Source of the DNA: an uncultured Muribaculaceae bacterium
GTDB taxonomy: Bacteria > Bacteroidota > Bacteroidia > Bacteroidales > Muribaculaceae
Direction: 5' to 3'
Length of the DNA: 64,000 nucleotides
Assembly (NCBI GenBank): GCA_947629175.1
Contig: CANRCT010000001.1
Span: 1-64,000 of the forward strand
The notes under the pieces were generated by a model. The model did not search any database. It was not told the DNA's origin and saw nothing but the letters and a program-made list of their open reading frames with translations. Shown here piece by piece: positions 16,496 to 25,645 of the stretch (the first letter of the stretch is position 1; the number at the start of each line of letters is the position of its first letter). The translations under genes were made by a program, and so were the position numbers.

Positions 16496-17565
16496 TTTTT
16501 TACCTATATTTCTCATCACCGAAAGAAATCAACGAAGTTACAGAGGTATATTCTAAAGTTATAGAGGATGCTCTATTGGAATTAGGTCATTCAGTCAGAA
16601 GGACCTCAAGACTGAAAGAAATCCCCAAAAAGAGCGCTGTCATAACAATTTTAGATAAAGATTGCGCCCTCTTACATGTACTCAAAAGGCCCATATTATC
16701 CATAAGTTGGTATCAGGGAATCATACCAGAAGAAGCCATGTTAACGTTTAAGGGCCATTGGAGCGCATTTTTTAGAATGAAATTTCATGAGCGTTTAGAG
16801 AAATATACCCTAAGAAAAAACAGCTTAAACATTTTTGTTTCTAAAGCACAGGAAAAACATTATAACAATAAGTATGGCATTTTAGGAACACCATCGTTCA
16901 TAATGCCATGCTATAACACTCCTATTAACAAGGATTCTTTCTACGCAGAGAAATATAAATCTCCTTCTTTTGTCTATGCCGGGAGCATGGCCGCTTGGCA
17001 GTGTGTTCCCAAAATGCTTGAGATATATAAGGAAATCAAAGTAAATATTCCATCCGCAACACTCACAATATTTACAGCTCAAAGAGAGATTGCGCAAGAA
17101 TTAGTACAAAGCGCTGGGGTCTCAGCTACCATTGATTATTGTGCGCCAGAAATACTTAATTTAAGATTATCTGAATTCAAATATGGATTCATAATTAGAG
17201 ATGACATCAAGGTCAATCAGATAGCGACTCCAACTAAAATAAATACCTATATGGCTGCGGGTATTATTCCGATAATTTCTGATGTAGTTGAAGATTATCG
17301 TAACAATATTACGCAAAAGAATCCATACGTCATATCAGGTTTAAGCATTGCTAACCTTGTGGAGGGGATAATAAAAAGCGAATCGAATCCTATTGATGCC
17401 GGGGACGTATATCGACATCACAAGTCCATTTTCATTAAATATTGGAATGTAGCCGCATACATAAACAGTTTAAAAAAGATACTACAAAAACTGATTGCTA
17501 AAAAAATAAACTGTGGTATTCTATACAGTTCTCTATATATTTGCATTGGTATTATCTGTGTCTGA
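16492..17565 (+). CDS. Glycosyltransferase, GT-B/family-4 like (357 aa)
   Basis: The middle part (SPSFVYAGSMAAWQCVPKML) and the C-terminal half (TPTKINTYMAAGIIPIIS) look like the donor-binding domain of GT-B, family 4-type enzymes, in which the Glu of EX7E is not obvious. There is no signal peptide; the very C-terminus is hydrophobic (LYICIGIICV) but overlaps the next gene by 53 nt, so this tail may be a by-product of the overlap. AT-rich. The sugar is unknown. Confidence 0.7.
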   Translation: MIFYLYFSSPKEINEVTEVYSKVIEDALLELGHSVRRTSRLKEIPKKSAVITILDKDCALLHVLKRPILSISWYQGIIPEEAMLTFKGHWSAFFRMKFHERLEKYTLRKNSLNIFVSKAQEKHYNNKYGILGTPSFIMPCYNTPINKDSFYAEKYKSPSFVYAGSMAAWQCVPKMLEIYKEIKVNIPSATLTIFTAQREIAQELVQSAGVSATIDYCAPEILNLRLSEFKYGFIIRDDIKVNQIATPTKINTYMAAGIIPIISDVVEDYRNNITQKNPYVISGLSIANLVEGIIKSESNPIDAGDVYRHHKSIFIKYWNVAAYINSLKKILQKLIAKKINCGILYSSLYICIGIICV

Positions 17566-18571
17566 CGTTTCGAAGAATCGGCAGATGAAGCTCTTGATAC
17601 TGTTGTTTTTTCTTCTGTGTTTATCTGTCTTGGTCGGTATAAGGGGGGAAACGGGGGCGGATTCAAGCAATTATATGAATTTCTTCGTGAAGTCCACTAC
17701 CGGTTTGCTCGATTATGACAGTAGCATAAAAAGATATTCAGAAGAAGGCTTCTATTTTATTTCAGCCGCGATAAAGACATTCACCAACAACTATCTCATC
17801 TACTTCATTTTAATAGCTATCATCACATTTTCCTTTTACTATAAATCAATTCGTTACTTCTCAATCTTTCCATTACTGAGCGTCGCATATTATTTGGCTC
17901 GTTTCATGCCGTTCCGCGAAATGAATCAAATCAGGGGCGCCCTCGCTATTGCTGTTATCATATACTCACTCAGATTTTTAGTAAGTGGCAAGAAATGTCG
18001 ATATGTAATCGGGTGCATCGTGGCTTCTCTTTTTCACTTCAGCTCGATTATTGTTTTGCCTTTTGTGTTTTTTGCACAAAATCGTTTTACTGTTAAGAGA
18101 ATAATAATACTCATTCTATTTTCATTCATAGCCGGATTCTTTATACAGGCTTTCCTTAAAAGCATATTGTTATCTTCAGGCAATGTTGTGATGCTCACTT
18201 ATGTGGGTGAGAAGGATTTAGGGTATCATAATCCAATTCTGTATTACCAGATTGGTGTCTGCGTTCTATACTCTTACTTCGGAGCAATACTTGAACCAAT
18301 GCAGAAAGGATACAGCGTGTTAAGAAACGCATACTTATACTCTGTATTGATTCTCTGTCTTACTGCTGGTCTCGGAACTATAGGTGGAAGGCTGTCTACT
18401 ATCTTTGCGACGTGTGAGATATTTATCATCCCAAGCTTCATTTTGGTCTTCAAGCAAAAGTACATAGGAGCTGCAACGGTCCTTACTCTCATATCATTGA
18501 TTTTCTTAATGAATTACAATCGAATGGCTGCGGACTCGGCGATATGGAGCTATAAGTTACCATTTATATGA
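17513..18571 (+). CDS. EpsG/Wzy-like polysaccharide polymerase (352 aa)
   Basis: It is a membrane protein with about ten hydrophobic segments. It has the GIRGETGADSSNYMNFF segment after the second helix, the GxRxxxG-D-xxxY pattern of the EpsG family, and the MPFREMNQIRGALAIAVI segment further on. EpsG/Wzy proteins polymerise repeat units at the periplasmic face. It is the only polymerase candidate in the locus. The GTG start at 17513 overlaps the previous gene by 53 nt. An ATG at a later methionine is possible but would lose the first membrane segment. Confidence 0.85.
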   Translation: MVFYTVLYIFALVLSVSDVSKNRQMKLLILLFFLLCLSVLVGIRGETGADSSNYMNFFVKSTTGLLDYDSSIKRYSEEGFYFISAAIKTFTNNYLIYFILIAIITFSFYYKSIRYFSIFPLLSVAYYLARFMPFREMNQIRGALAIAVIIYSLRFLVSGKKCRYVIGCIVASLFHFSSIIVLPFVFFAQNRFTVKRIIILILFSFIAGFFIQAFLKSILLSSGNVVMLTYVGEKDLGYHNPILYYQIGVCVLYSYFGAILEPMQKGYSVLRNAYLYSVLILCLTAGLGTIGGRLSTIFATCEIFIIPSFILVFKQKYIGAATVLTLISLIFLMNYNRMAADSAIWSYKLPFI

Positions 18572-19599
18572 GGATATTATACGTCGTTCCTTCTTTGGCC
18601 AACCGCGGACCGATAATTGTTGTCCGCGACTTGGTGGAAGTCATGACTCGGCACGGACATCAATGTAAGGTTATTTATTTTGATAACAAGAAGGAGATTG
18701 ATTTTCCTTGTGAGACTCAGCTCGTAAAGTCAAAACATTACGATTTTACCGGTTTTGATGTAGTTCATTCTCACGGCTTACGACCTGATTTGTTCGTGAG
18801 AAAGAATCTAAGCACTTCAAAATCGACACGATATGTCACGACTCTCCACAATTACGCTTTTCAAGACTTTAGATTCGAATACAATCGTTTGATATCAATT
18901 GTCTTCGGCACCCTATGGATGCTTGCCGTCATGAATCACGACCGGATTGCGGTTCTCAGCCATGATGCCCTGAGGTACTATTCCCGATATTTACCTAAGA
19001 ATAGACTTCGAGTAGCCTATAATACCCGAAGAATTGATTCGGATACACTACCGGAATCGGAAAAGCAGCAATTGTTGGATTTCAAGGCCGATGATGTGTT
19101 GATAGGCGTAAACGCCTTACTGACTAAACGAAAGGGCGTCGATATGCTGATTAATGCCCTTCCAGACTTAAAAAATTATAAGCTTTTTATAGTAGGTGAT
19201 GGAAAAGAGCTTAACAACCTTAAAAAACTTGCCCAGAACAATGACGTATTGAATAGGGTCTATTTCGCAGGATATAAGGAGAAAGCATATCGCTATTTGC
19301 CTTATTATGAAATCTATGCTATACCGAGCAGAAGTGAAGGATTTCCAATCTCTCTCATTGAGGCTGCAATTATGCATAAGAAAGTGGTCATATCAGATAT
19401 ACCCCTCTTCAAAGAAATCTTTTCAGAACATGAAGTTTCGTTCTTTGAGCTTGAAAATATCGACTCATTGAAAGAAGCAATCGTAAACGCAGAAAGAGAT
19501 GAGTCATTAAGCGATAACATATATCATCGATACGAAAGAGATTATTCTCCTGAAAAATTCTATCAAAATTACATTGCAATTTATCGTGATGAAATTTAG
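18568..19599 (+). CDS. Glycosyltransferase family 4 (343 aa)
   Basis: The N-terminus MRILYVVPSLANRGPIIVVR, the VVHSHG segment and the C-terminal IPSRSEGFPISLIEAAIM (an SEGFP-x-E type motif) define a retaining GT-B glycosyltransferase of family 4. Length is typical. It overlaps the polymerase by 4 nt and the next glycosyltransferase by 11 nt. It probably adds one sugar of the repeat unit at the cytoplasmic face. Specificity is unknown. Confidence 0.9.
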   Translation: MRILYVVPSLANRGPIIVVRDLVEVMTRHGHQCKVIYFDNKKEIDFPCETQLVKSKHYDFTGFDVVHSHGLRPDLFVRKNLSTSKSTRYVTTLHNYAFQDFRFEYNRLISIVFGTLWMLAVMNHDRIAVLSHDALRYYSRYLPKNRLRVAYNTRRIDSDTLPESEKQQLLDFKADDVLIGVNALLTKRKGVDMLINALPDLKNYKLFIVGDGKELNNLKKLAQNNDVLNRVYFAGYKEKAYRYLPYYEIYAIPSRSEGFPISLIEAAIMHKKVVISDIPLFKEIFSEHEVSFFELENIDSLKEAIVNAERDESLSDNIYHRYERDYSPEKFYQNYIAIYRDEI

Positions 19600-20401
19600 C
19601 GTTTTGATGTCGATTTATGTCAAGGAGCGGCCTGAGTTTTTGCGGCAAGCCCTTGACAGCGTGTTTAATCAGACTATCGCACCGGATGAGGTTGTAATCG
19701 TTGAGGACGGTCCGCTGACGGATGAATTGTATTCGGTGTTAGATGAATATGGGAAGCGGTACCTGCAGTTAAAACGAGTCCCGTTAGCGACAAACGGAGG
19801 ATTGGGAAATGCATTGAATGAAGGTCTGAAACACTGCTCAAATGAGTTAGTGGCACGTATGGATACAGATGACATAAGTGTCCACGAACGATTTGAGAAG
19901 CAATTGAAAGTCTTTGAGGAATTTCCTCAGGCTGATATTGTCAGCGCTTGGATTGATGAATTTTTCGATACACCCGACAATATCATTTCTACTCGCAAGG
20001 TACCACAATATCCTTATGAAATTATAAAATATGGACAGACAAGGTGCCCCATCAATCATCCGGTTGTAATGTTTAGAAAAAGTACGGTGTTGTTTGCAGG
20101 GAATTACCAACCATTTCCATTGTTTGAAGACTATTATTTATGGGTTCGCCTCCTGATGAACGGTGCAAAATTCTACAATATACAGGAGAGTCTGTTGCGT
20201 TTTCGCACTTCCCCAGATATGTATAAACGCCGTGGAGGTTTAAGGCATGCCATCACTGAAGTGCGTTTCCAAAATCATATCAGACAATTAGGATTCATAT
20301 CTTTAGGACGGTTCTCATTAAATATTCTGATAAGATTTATCGCACGCATAATTCCTAATGGATGTCGGATGTTCATTTATAGAACTATGCTACGTAAATA
20401 A
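19589..20401 (+). CDS. Glycosyltransferase family 2, AmsE-like (270 aa)
   Basis: The ATG at 19589 gives MKFSVLMSIYVKERPEFLRQ, the standard beginning of AmsE-like family 2 enzymes; an upstream TTG at 19574 adds five residues only. VVIVEDGPLTDEL and the MDTDDIS segment (DxDD) bind the nucleotide sugar and metal. LFEDYYLWVRLLMNGAKF is the usual acceptor-side pattern. It overlaps the previous gene by 11 nt and precedes the truncated wecA by 21 nt. AT-rich. Confidence 0.9.
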   Translation: MKFSVLMSIYVKERPEFLRQALDSVFNQTIAPDEVVIVEDGPLTDELYSVLDEYGKRYLQLKRVPLATNGGLGNALNEGLKHCSNELVARMDTDDISVHERFEKQLKVFEEFPQADIVSAWIDEFFDTPDNIISTRKVPQYPYEIIKYGQTRCPINHPVVMFRKSTVLFAGNYQPFPLFEDYYLWVRLLMNGAKFYNIQESLLRFRTSPDMYKRRGGLRHAITEVRFQNHIRQLGFISLGRFSLNILIRFIARIIPNGCRMFIYRTMLRK

Positions 20402-20422
20402 TAGTATTACACACACTTGCTT

Positions 20423-21307
20423 ATGAATATTTGGTTGACGAATGTCGTTCTGTCGTTTGTGATTGCGGCGCTGATTGCCGGTCTGGTCATCCCCAAGATT
20501 CTGCTCATCGCTTTCCGCAAGAACCTCTTCGACGAGATCGACGAACGCAAGATACACCACGGCACGGTGCCCCGGTTGGGCGGTCTGGCTTTCACGCCGG
20601 TCATCTACTTCACTCTCGCCCTGCTCATCGGCTGCAACATGGTCATCGGGCTGCCCGACATCCTCGACCGCGTGTCGGGCAACATCATCCCCCTCACATT
20701 CGGCTTCTGCGCCCTGACGCTAATCTACGTCACCGGTATCGCCGACGACCTCATCGGCATCCGCTACCGCGCCAAATTCGTCATCCAGATCATCTGCGCC
20801 GTGATGCTCGTCGTCGGCGGTCTCCACCTCGGCAACCTCGACGGCTTCTGCGGCATCTACCACATACCTATGTGGTTGTCCTATCCGCTTACGGTGCTGA
20901 TTATCGTCGCCATAATCAACGCGATAAACCTCATCGACGGCATCGACGGACTCGCCTCGGGTCTGTCGAGCGTGGCCCTCGTGTTCTACGGAGTGTGGTT
21001 CTACATCATCGGTCATCAGTTCTACTCGATGATTTCCTTCGCCACCGCAGGCGTGCTGGTGCCGTTCTTCTACTACAACGTTTTCGGCGACCCCGACCGT
21101 CAGAAAAAAATCTTCATGGGCGACACCGGCAGCCTCACCATCGGCCTCATCATCTGCTTCCTGAGCCTCAAGCTCGCCCTCTTCGTGCCGCTCACCGACC
21201 CGCATCTGCCCAACCCGCTCGTGCTCGCCTTCGCACCGCTCATCGTGCCGTGCTTCGACGTCGTGCGCGTCTACCTCTACCGCATCCGCCACGGCCGCAG
21301 CCCATAG
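20423..21307 (+). pseudogene. wecA: Undecaprenyl-phosphate glycosyl-1-phosphate transferase, 3'-truncated (294 aa)
   Basis: A MraY/WecA-type membrane enzyme that would place the first sugar phosphate on undecaprenyl phosphate. It keeps HGTVPRLGG, the GIADDLIG motif (DDxxG), the NAINLIDGIDGLASG motif and KKIFMGDTGSL. It stops at YRIRHGRSP. Related enzymes continue here with a PDKNHIHHK-type loop and further helices, so about 60-70 residues, including the conserved His cluster, are missing. The stop lies at a point where the sequence becomes the minus-strand permease gene, itself cut at the same place. The enzyme is probably inactive, unless the truncated form works or another copy exists. ATG 20423 is preferred to TTG 20417. 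It is GC-rich, unlike the glycosyltransferases before it. Confidence 0.8.
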
Positions 21308-22038
21308 ACCGCCCATCCGATCAGCATGCCGACGGTGATGATCAGCAGCCCTACGATCCAGTAGGGGATCAGTTTCGACATCACCAGCGTCAGCCGTCCG
21401 GCAGGGCTGACGTTCATGGCCTCGATAGTGCCGCTCTCCTTTTCGCTCACGAGGCTTAGGGCCGGCAGGAAGCCGCAGATTATGATGAGCAGTATCACCA
21501 TAAGCGCCGGTATCATGAAGTTGCGGAAGTCGAGAGTCGGATTGTAGCGGTAGGCGACAGTGGTCGTTGAGGCGCTCCCGGGCGCTGCTTCCAATCCTTG
21601 CTGACGCGCCGATTGTGCAAGAGTGGCGGCAGCGGATGCCGATACATAGCGGGCGCCGAGCATCCCCTTGGTGGCGTTGACGCCGTCGGTCTCCACGTCG
21701 AGCAGCGACATGTCTCTCGACCAGTGGGGCGGTATGGTGAGCACCACGTCGGCCCTGCCGCGCTCTATGGCGCCGATCGCTTCGCGATGACTGCCGTAGA
21801 TCCCTTCTACCGTAAGCCTGTAGGCGGCATCCATGTCGGCCACGAGACGTCGCGACAGCTGGCTGCGGTCGTTGTCGACCACGGCAATATTGATGTTTCT
21901 TACGTCGAGCGTGGCCACAAGCGGCATTACGAGCATCACCATCACGGGCATGACCAGAATCATTTTCGGCATGATCGGGTTGCGCTTCATCAGGCTGATC
22001 TCCTTGCGGAGAAGGGCGCGGAGTATCCTTGTATTCAT
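21277..22038 (-). pseudogene. ABC-2 type permease, 3'-truncated (253 aa)
   Basis: The N-terminus (ALLRKEISLMKRNP), a periplasmic domain and LPALSLVSEKESGTIEAMNV match ABC-2 exporter permeases, and it aligns with its 348-aa neighbour. It ends after two of the core helices (MLIGWAVYG) with the foreign tail LRPWRMR, which is the reverse complement of the wecA end. About 110 residues are missing compared with its neighbour. The exporter's second permease is thus broken and the whole pump may not work. The junction is at about 21300. Confidence 0.8.
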
Positions 22039-22044
22039 CTTGCG

Positions 22045-23091
22045 TCAGGGATTGGATCTGAATTTTCCGAGAGCCAGTGCGAGAAGGGCAGCCGTCATGG
22101 CCCCCAATATGGCGAACTCCCGGATGACATGACTGAATTCAAGCCGCTGTATCATGAGCTTGCGCATGGCCGATATATACCATCGGGCCGGAATGGCGCA
22201 TGATATCCATTGCAGCGCGGCCGGCATGTTGTCGATGGGGAATATCATGCCGGAGAGCATTATCACCGGGAGCATGAAGAGTACGGCCGACACGATCAGG
22301 GCCGACACCTGGTCGCTGACGAGCGCCGACACAAGCAGTCCGATCGACAGCGACAGGATGATGTAGAGCAGCGACAGCGCGGCTACGGTCATGACCGTAT
22401 ACGATACAGGCAGCCCGAGCACTGTGTAGGCCATCAGGAGCATAATGGCAAGAATGATGCACGACAGCAGGAAATAAGGCACCAGTTTCCCGATGATTAT
22501 TGTGGTCGGTTTGACAGGCGATACAAGCAGCAGGTCCATCGTGCCGTTCTCTTTCTCGCTGACTATCGACACCGAAGTCATAATGGCGCAGATGAGTATG
22601 AAGATCATGCCCATGATTCCGGGCACGAAGTTGTAGGCGCTCTTCATCTGCGGATTGTACAGAGTGTAGGTGACGGCGATTTTCTTCGCGTCGCCCTCCG
22701 TCAGGCCCTGCAGGTAGGCGGCAGCCGCCTGGGCCGATGTCGGATTGGAGGCGTCGACAACGATATGGGCTGACGTCAGTCCGACGTCGGTGCGCAGATA
22801 GAGGGCTGCTTCTGCGTCCCCGTCACGCAACAGTCGCTCCACGTCGCTGTCGGCTACAAGTCCGACGAAGCTGAAATATTCATTGACCTGCAGGCACTCG
22901 ATGATGTCGCGAGTCTGGTCGTTGTGCCGGTCTACGACAACAACTGTCCTTACGTTGTTGACCTCGGTGGATATGGCGAAACCGAACAGCAGCAGTAGCA
23001 CGACAGGCATCACGAGCGTGATGACCATCGTCCGCCGGTCGCGCACGATGTGGAGCGCTTCTTTTCTGATAAGTGATCGCAGTATTGTCAT
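22045..23091 (-). CDS. ABC-2 type transporter permease (348 aa)
   Basis: The start is the ATG at 23091 (MTILRSLIRKEALHIVRDRR); longer frames upstream overlap the ATPase gene. One N-terminal helix, a large extracytoplasmic domain and five C-terminal helices, with the cytoplasmic VSEKENGTMDLLLVSPVKP element, are the layout of YhhJ/YbhR-type permeases. It works with the two ATPases and the membrane fusion protein upstream as a tripartite drug or small-molecule exporter. It begins 7 nt after the ATPase gene. It is intact, in contrast to the next permease. Confidence 0.9.
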   Translation of the reverse strand: MTILRSLIRKEALHIVRDRRTMVITLVMPVVLLLLFGFAISTEVNNVRTVVVVDRHNDQTRDIIECLQVNEYFSFVGLVADSDVERLLRDGDAEAALYLRTDVGLTSAHIVVDASNPTSAQAAAAYLQGLTEGDAKKIAVTYTLYNPQMKSAYNFVPGIMGMIFILICAIMTSVSIVSEKENGTMDLLLVSPVKPTTIIIGKLVPYFLLSCIILAIMLLMAYTVLGLPVSYTVMTVAALSLLYIILSLSIGLLVSALVSDQVSALIVSAVLFMLPVIMLSGMIFPIDNMPAALQWISCAIPARWYISAMRKLMIQRLEFSHVIREFAILGAMTAALLALALGKFRSNP

Positions 23092-23098
23092 GCCGGTG

Positions 23099-23851
23099 TC
23101 ATTCGTTTCGTGTCGCATCTCTGGCGACTGTCCGGAACACTTCATCCATTGTCGCGGCCCCGTAACGGATCTTCAGGGCATCGGGAGAGTCAAGAGCCGC
23201 GATTCTGCCGTCGACCATTATCGATACTCTGTCGCAATACTCTGCCTCGTCAAGATAGTGTGTGGTGACAAACACCGTCATCCCCTCTGACGAGACCCGG
23301 TAGATCTCTTCCCAGAACCGCCGGCGCATCACGGGATCGACGCCCCCTGTCGGCTCGTCGAGAAACACTATGCCGGGCCGGTGGATAGTCGATACGGCGA
23401 AGGCGAGCTTCTGTTTCCAGCCTATTGGAATCTCTTTGACGAGGGTCGAGAGCATGTCGGCCATGTCAAGCCGGCGGCATATCTCGTCCGTCGCCCGGCC
23501 TATTGCGCTGTCGGTCATACCGTAGACAGTCGCGAACAGCTTGATGTTCTCGCCTGCGGTGAGCCCTTCGTAGAGCGAGAACCGCTGGCTCATGTATCCG
23601 ATATGCCGTTTTATCGCCTCGGGCTCTGTGCGTATATCGTATCCTGCCACCATTCCGGAGCCTGACGTCGGTCTGCTGAGGCCGCAGAGCATCCTCATAG
23701 CGGTGGTCTTTCCCGCTCCGTTTGCGCCGAGAAAGCCGAATATCTCGCCTTGGGCCACGTCAAACGATATATGGTCGACGGCCGTGAATGAACCGAAGCG
23801 CTTGGTGAGGCCGCAGACGGTTATAGCATAGGGTGATTTATCTTTAATCAT
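23099..23851 (-). CDS. ABC transporter ATP-binding protein (250 aa)
   Basis: Walker A is GANGAGKTT and Walker B is IVFLDEPTGGVDP with a downstream switch His (TTHYLDEAE). The signature motif is replaced by IPIGWKQKLA in place of LSGGQ, a known variation in this exporter family. It overlaps the second ATPase by 8 nt. The two form the nucleotide-binding pair of the exporter. Confidence 0.9.
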   Translation of the reverse strand: MIKDKSPYAITVCGLTKRFGSFTAVDHISFDVAQGEIFGFLGANGAGKTTAMRMLCGLSRPTSGSGMVAGYDIRTEPEAIKRHIGYMSQRFSLYEGLTAGENIKLFATVYGMTDSAIGRATDEICRRLDMADMLSTLVKEIPIGWKQKLAFAVSTIHRPGIVFLDEPTGGVDPVMRRRFWEEIYRVSSEGMTVFVTTHYLDEAEYCDRVSIMVDGRIAALDSPDALKIRYGAATMDEVFRTVARDATRNE

Positions 23852-24755
23852 CGCGGGTGAGTTGTATGAATATGTCCTCTATCCCAGGCGTGGCCGGGTA
23901 TATCCTGGCGTCGGCAATCCCCTCGGCCTTAAGATAGCCGATCGCGCCGGCGGGGTCGAAGCGGCCGGTGGTAATGAGGTGGAGCGTGGAGCCGAATGTG
24001 TAGCAGTCGGTGATCTCAGGCATCTTGCGTAGACGTGTCAGCAGCCCGAACATGTCGGAAGCCACGGCATTGTAGAGCTTTCCGCTCATATGTCGTGTCA
24101 GGGCGTCGGGAGTGCCCGCAGCCAGCACTCGGCCCTTGTCGATGACCGCTATGCGGCCGCAACGTGTGGCCTCGTCCATGTAGGAAGTGGAAACGACTAT
24201 GGTGATCCCTTTTTCGCGAAGGGATCCGAGCATGTCCCAGAACTCGCTGCGCGACACGGCATCCACTCCTGTCGTGGGTTCGTCGAGCAGAAGTATCTCA
24301 GGGCGGTGGATCAGTGCGCAGCTCAGGGCCAGTTTCTGCTTCATGCCCCCCGACAGTTTGCCGGCCATGCGGTCGGGGAACTTCGAGAGCTGACGGAATA
24401 CCGGCGCGATCAGCGGATAGCTGTCGGCGATGTTTACGCCGAAAAGCGATGCGAAAAAACGCAGGTTTTCCATTACCGTCATGTCATGATAAAGCGAGAA
24501 CCTTTCAGGCATGTAGCCGATGCGGTCGCGGAGCTGACTATAGTAGCGCACTACGTCGAGGCCCAACACTGCGGCTTTCCCCGCATCTGGTTTAAGCAGT
24601 GTGGCGAGAATACGGTGAAGGGTGCTTTTGCCGGCTCCGTCGGGCCCGATGAGTCCGAAGAGCTCTCCCGGCTCTATGTTGAGGCTGACATTGTCGAGCG
24701 CTTTCACGCTGCCGTAGCTTTTAGTGAGGCCTTCAGTGGCTATAGCCGCAGTCAT
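23844..24755 (-). CDS. ABC transporter ATP-binding protein (303 aa)
   Basis: Walker A is GPDGAGKST, the signature is KLSGGMKQKLALS and Walker B is ILLLDEPTTGVD. The switch His position reads Ser (STSYMDEA), which suggests one weakened ATP site in the heterodimer with its neighbour. A C-terminal extension of about 70 residues follows the core. It overlaps the membrane fusion protein gene by 4 nt. The GPDGAGKS variant is typical of YhiH-type ATPases in TetR-TolC-HlyD-ABC operons. Confidence 0.9.
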   Translation of the reverse strand: MTAAIATEGLTKSYGSVKALDNVSLNIEPGELFGLIGPDGAGKSTLHRILATLLKPDAGKAAVLGLDVVRYYSQLRDRIGYMPERFSLYHDMTVMENLRFFASLFGVNIADSYPLIAPVFRQLSKFPDRMAGKLSGGMKQKLALSCALIHRPEILLLDEPTTGVDAVSRSEFWDMLGSLREKGITIVVSTSYMDEATRCGRIAVIDKGRVLAAGTPDALTRHMSGKLYNAVASDMFGLLTRLRKMPEITDCYTFGSTLHLITTGRFDPAGAIGYLKAEGIADARIYPATPGIEDIFIQLTRDD

Positions 24756-25645
24756 AGCCTGACTTCTCCATATTGGCCGAGCTTGAGCCGGCCGTCGTTT
24801 TTCACCGATACCTTCACGGCATAGACGAGGTTGGCGCGGGAGTCGCGTGTCTGTATCGACTTGGGTGTGAACTCGCTCTCTTCGGCGATCCAGGTGATCG
24901 TGCCGGGGTATTCATATTGCTCGTCGCCGCCGAAATCGGCGATGACCGTCACCCGCTGTCCTATACGTATGCCGGCAAGCTGCGAGGCGGTGAAGTAGCT
25001 CCGCAGATATATGTTGCCGAGATCGGCGAGGCGGCATATCGGCTTGCCGGGTGTGGCGAACTCGCCCGGTTCGGCATATTTTATCATCACGGTGCCCGTG
25101 ATGGGAGAGGTGATGACGCTTTTCTCTATCTGCTCGGCTATCTGTTCGCGCTGATAATGCAGGGCTGCCGCATTGTCGGATATGGAGCTGCGGTTTTTGC
25201 CCAGAGTCGACAGCTGTGCGTCGAGCTGCCCCTGCAGCGTACGGAGCAGGGCCTGAGCATCGTCGTATTGCTTCTGTGTCGTGGCTCCGTCGGCGAGCAG
25301 GCGGCCGAGGCGTCCGCACTCATTGCGTTGATGATCTATCTGTGTGCGGAGCGACCCGAGTTGTGCGGCTATGTCGGGCATCGATGATTCGGCCGACTGC
25401 TGTTTGCTGGCGATCTGCTTGTGCTGCAATACGAGTATGGCCGTGTCGATGACGGCAATGCGTTCTCCGGCCATTACGCTGTCGCCCTCGGCAATGTCGA
25501 TCGACAGTATTTTGCCGGTGGTCTCTGCCGCTACGGTCACTGTCGTGGCCTCGAAGATGCCGGTGGCGTCATAATCGGGTGCTGAACTGCACGCTGTGGC
25601 GCACATGGCGCCGATGACCGAAGTGATTATATGGATGGCTTTCAT
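24752..25645 (-). CDS. HlyD-family periplasmic adaptor (membrane fusion) lipoprotein (297 aa)
   Basis: The N-terminus ends in a lipobox (CATAC) with Cys near residue 19, so it is probably lipid-anchored. Split lipoyl-like elements (VAAETTGKILSIDIAEGDSV and SPITGTVMIKYAEPGEFATP) enclose an alpha-helical hairpin of about 90 residues, followed by a beta-barrel domain. It bridges the ABC permeases and the TolC-like channel. It overlaps its neighbours by 4 nt at both ends, showing tight translational coupling. Confidence 0.9.
   Translation of the reverse strand: MKAIHIITSVIGAMCATACSSAPDYDATGIFEATTVTVAAETTGKILSIDIAEGDSVMAGERIAVIDTAILVLQHKQIASKQQSAESSMPDIAAQLGSLRTQIDHQRNECGRLGRLLADGATTQKQYDDAQALLRTLQGQLDAQLSTLGKNRSSISDNAAALHYQREQIAEQIEKSVITSPITGTVMIKYAEPGEFATPGKPICRLADLGNIYLRSYFTASQLAGIRIGQRVTVIADFGGDEQYEYPGTITWIAEESEFTPKSIQTRDSRANLVYAVKVSVKNDGRLKLGQYGEVRL

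Noticed and set aside
21308..21330. A simple frameshift as cause of the short WecA
   Set aside because: The bases after 21307 are the reverse complement of the permease gene and encode no WecA sequence in any plus frame, so it is a junction and not a frameshift.
20431..21459. 342-codon plus-strand frame overlapping wecA and running past its stop
   Set aside because: Arg/His-rich product caused by the GC-rich code of wecA read in another frame. It does not continue the missing WecA C-terminus.
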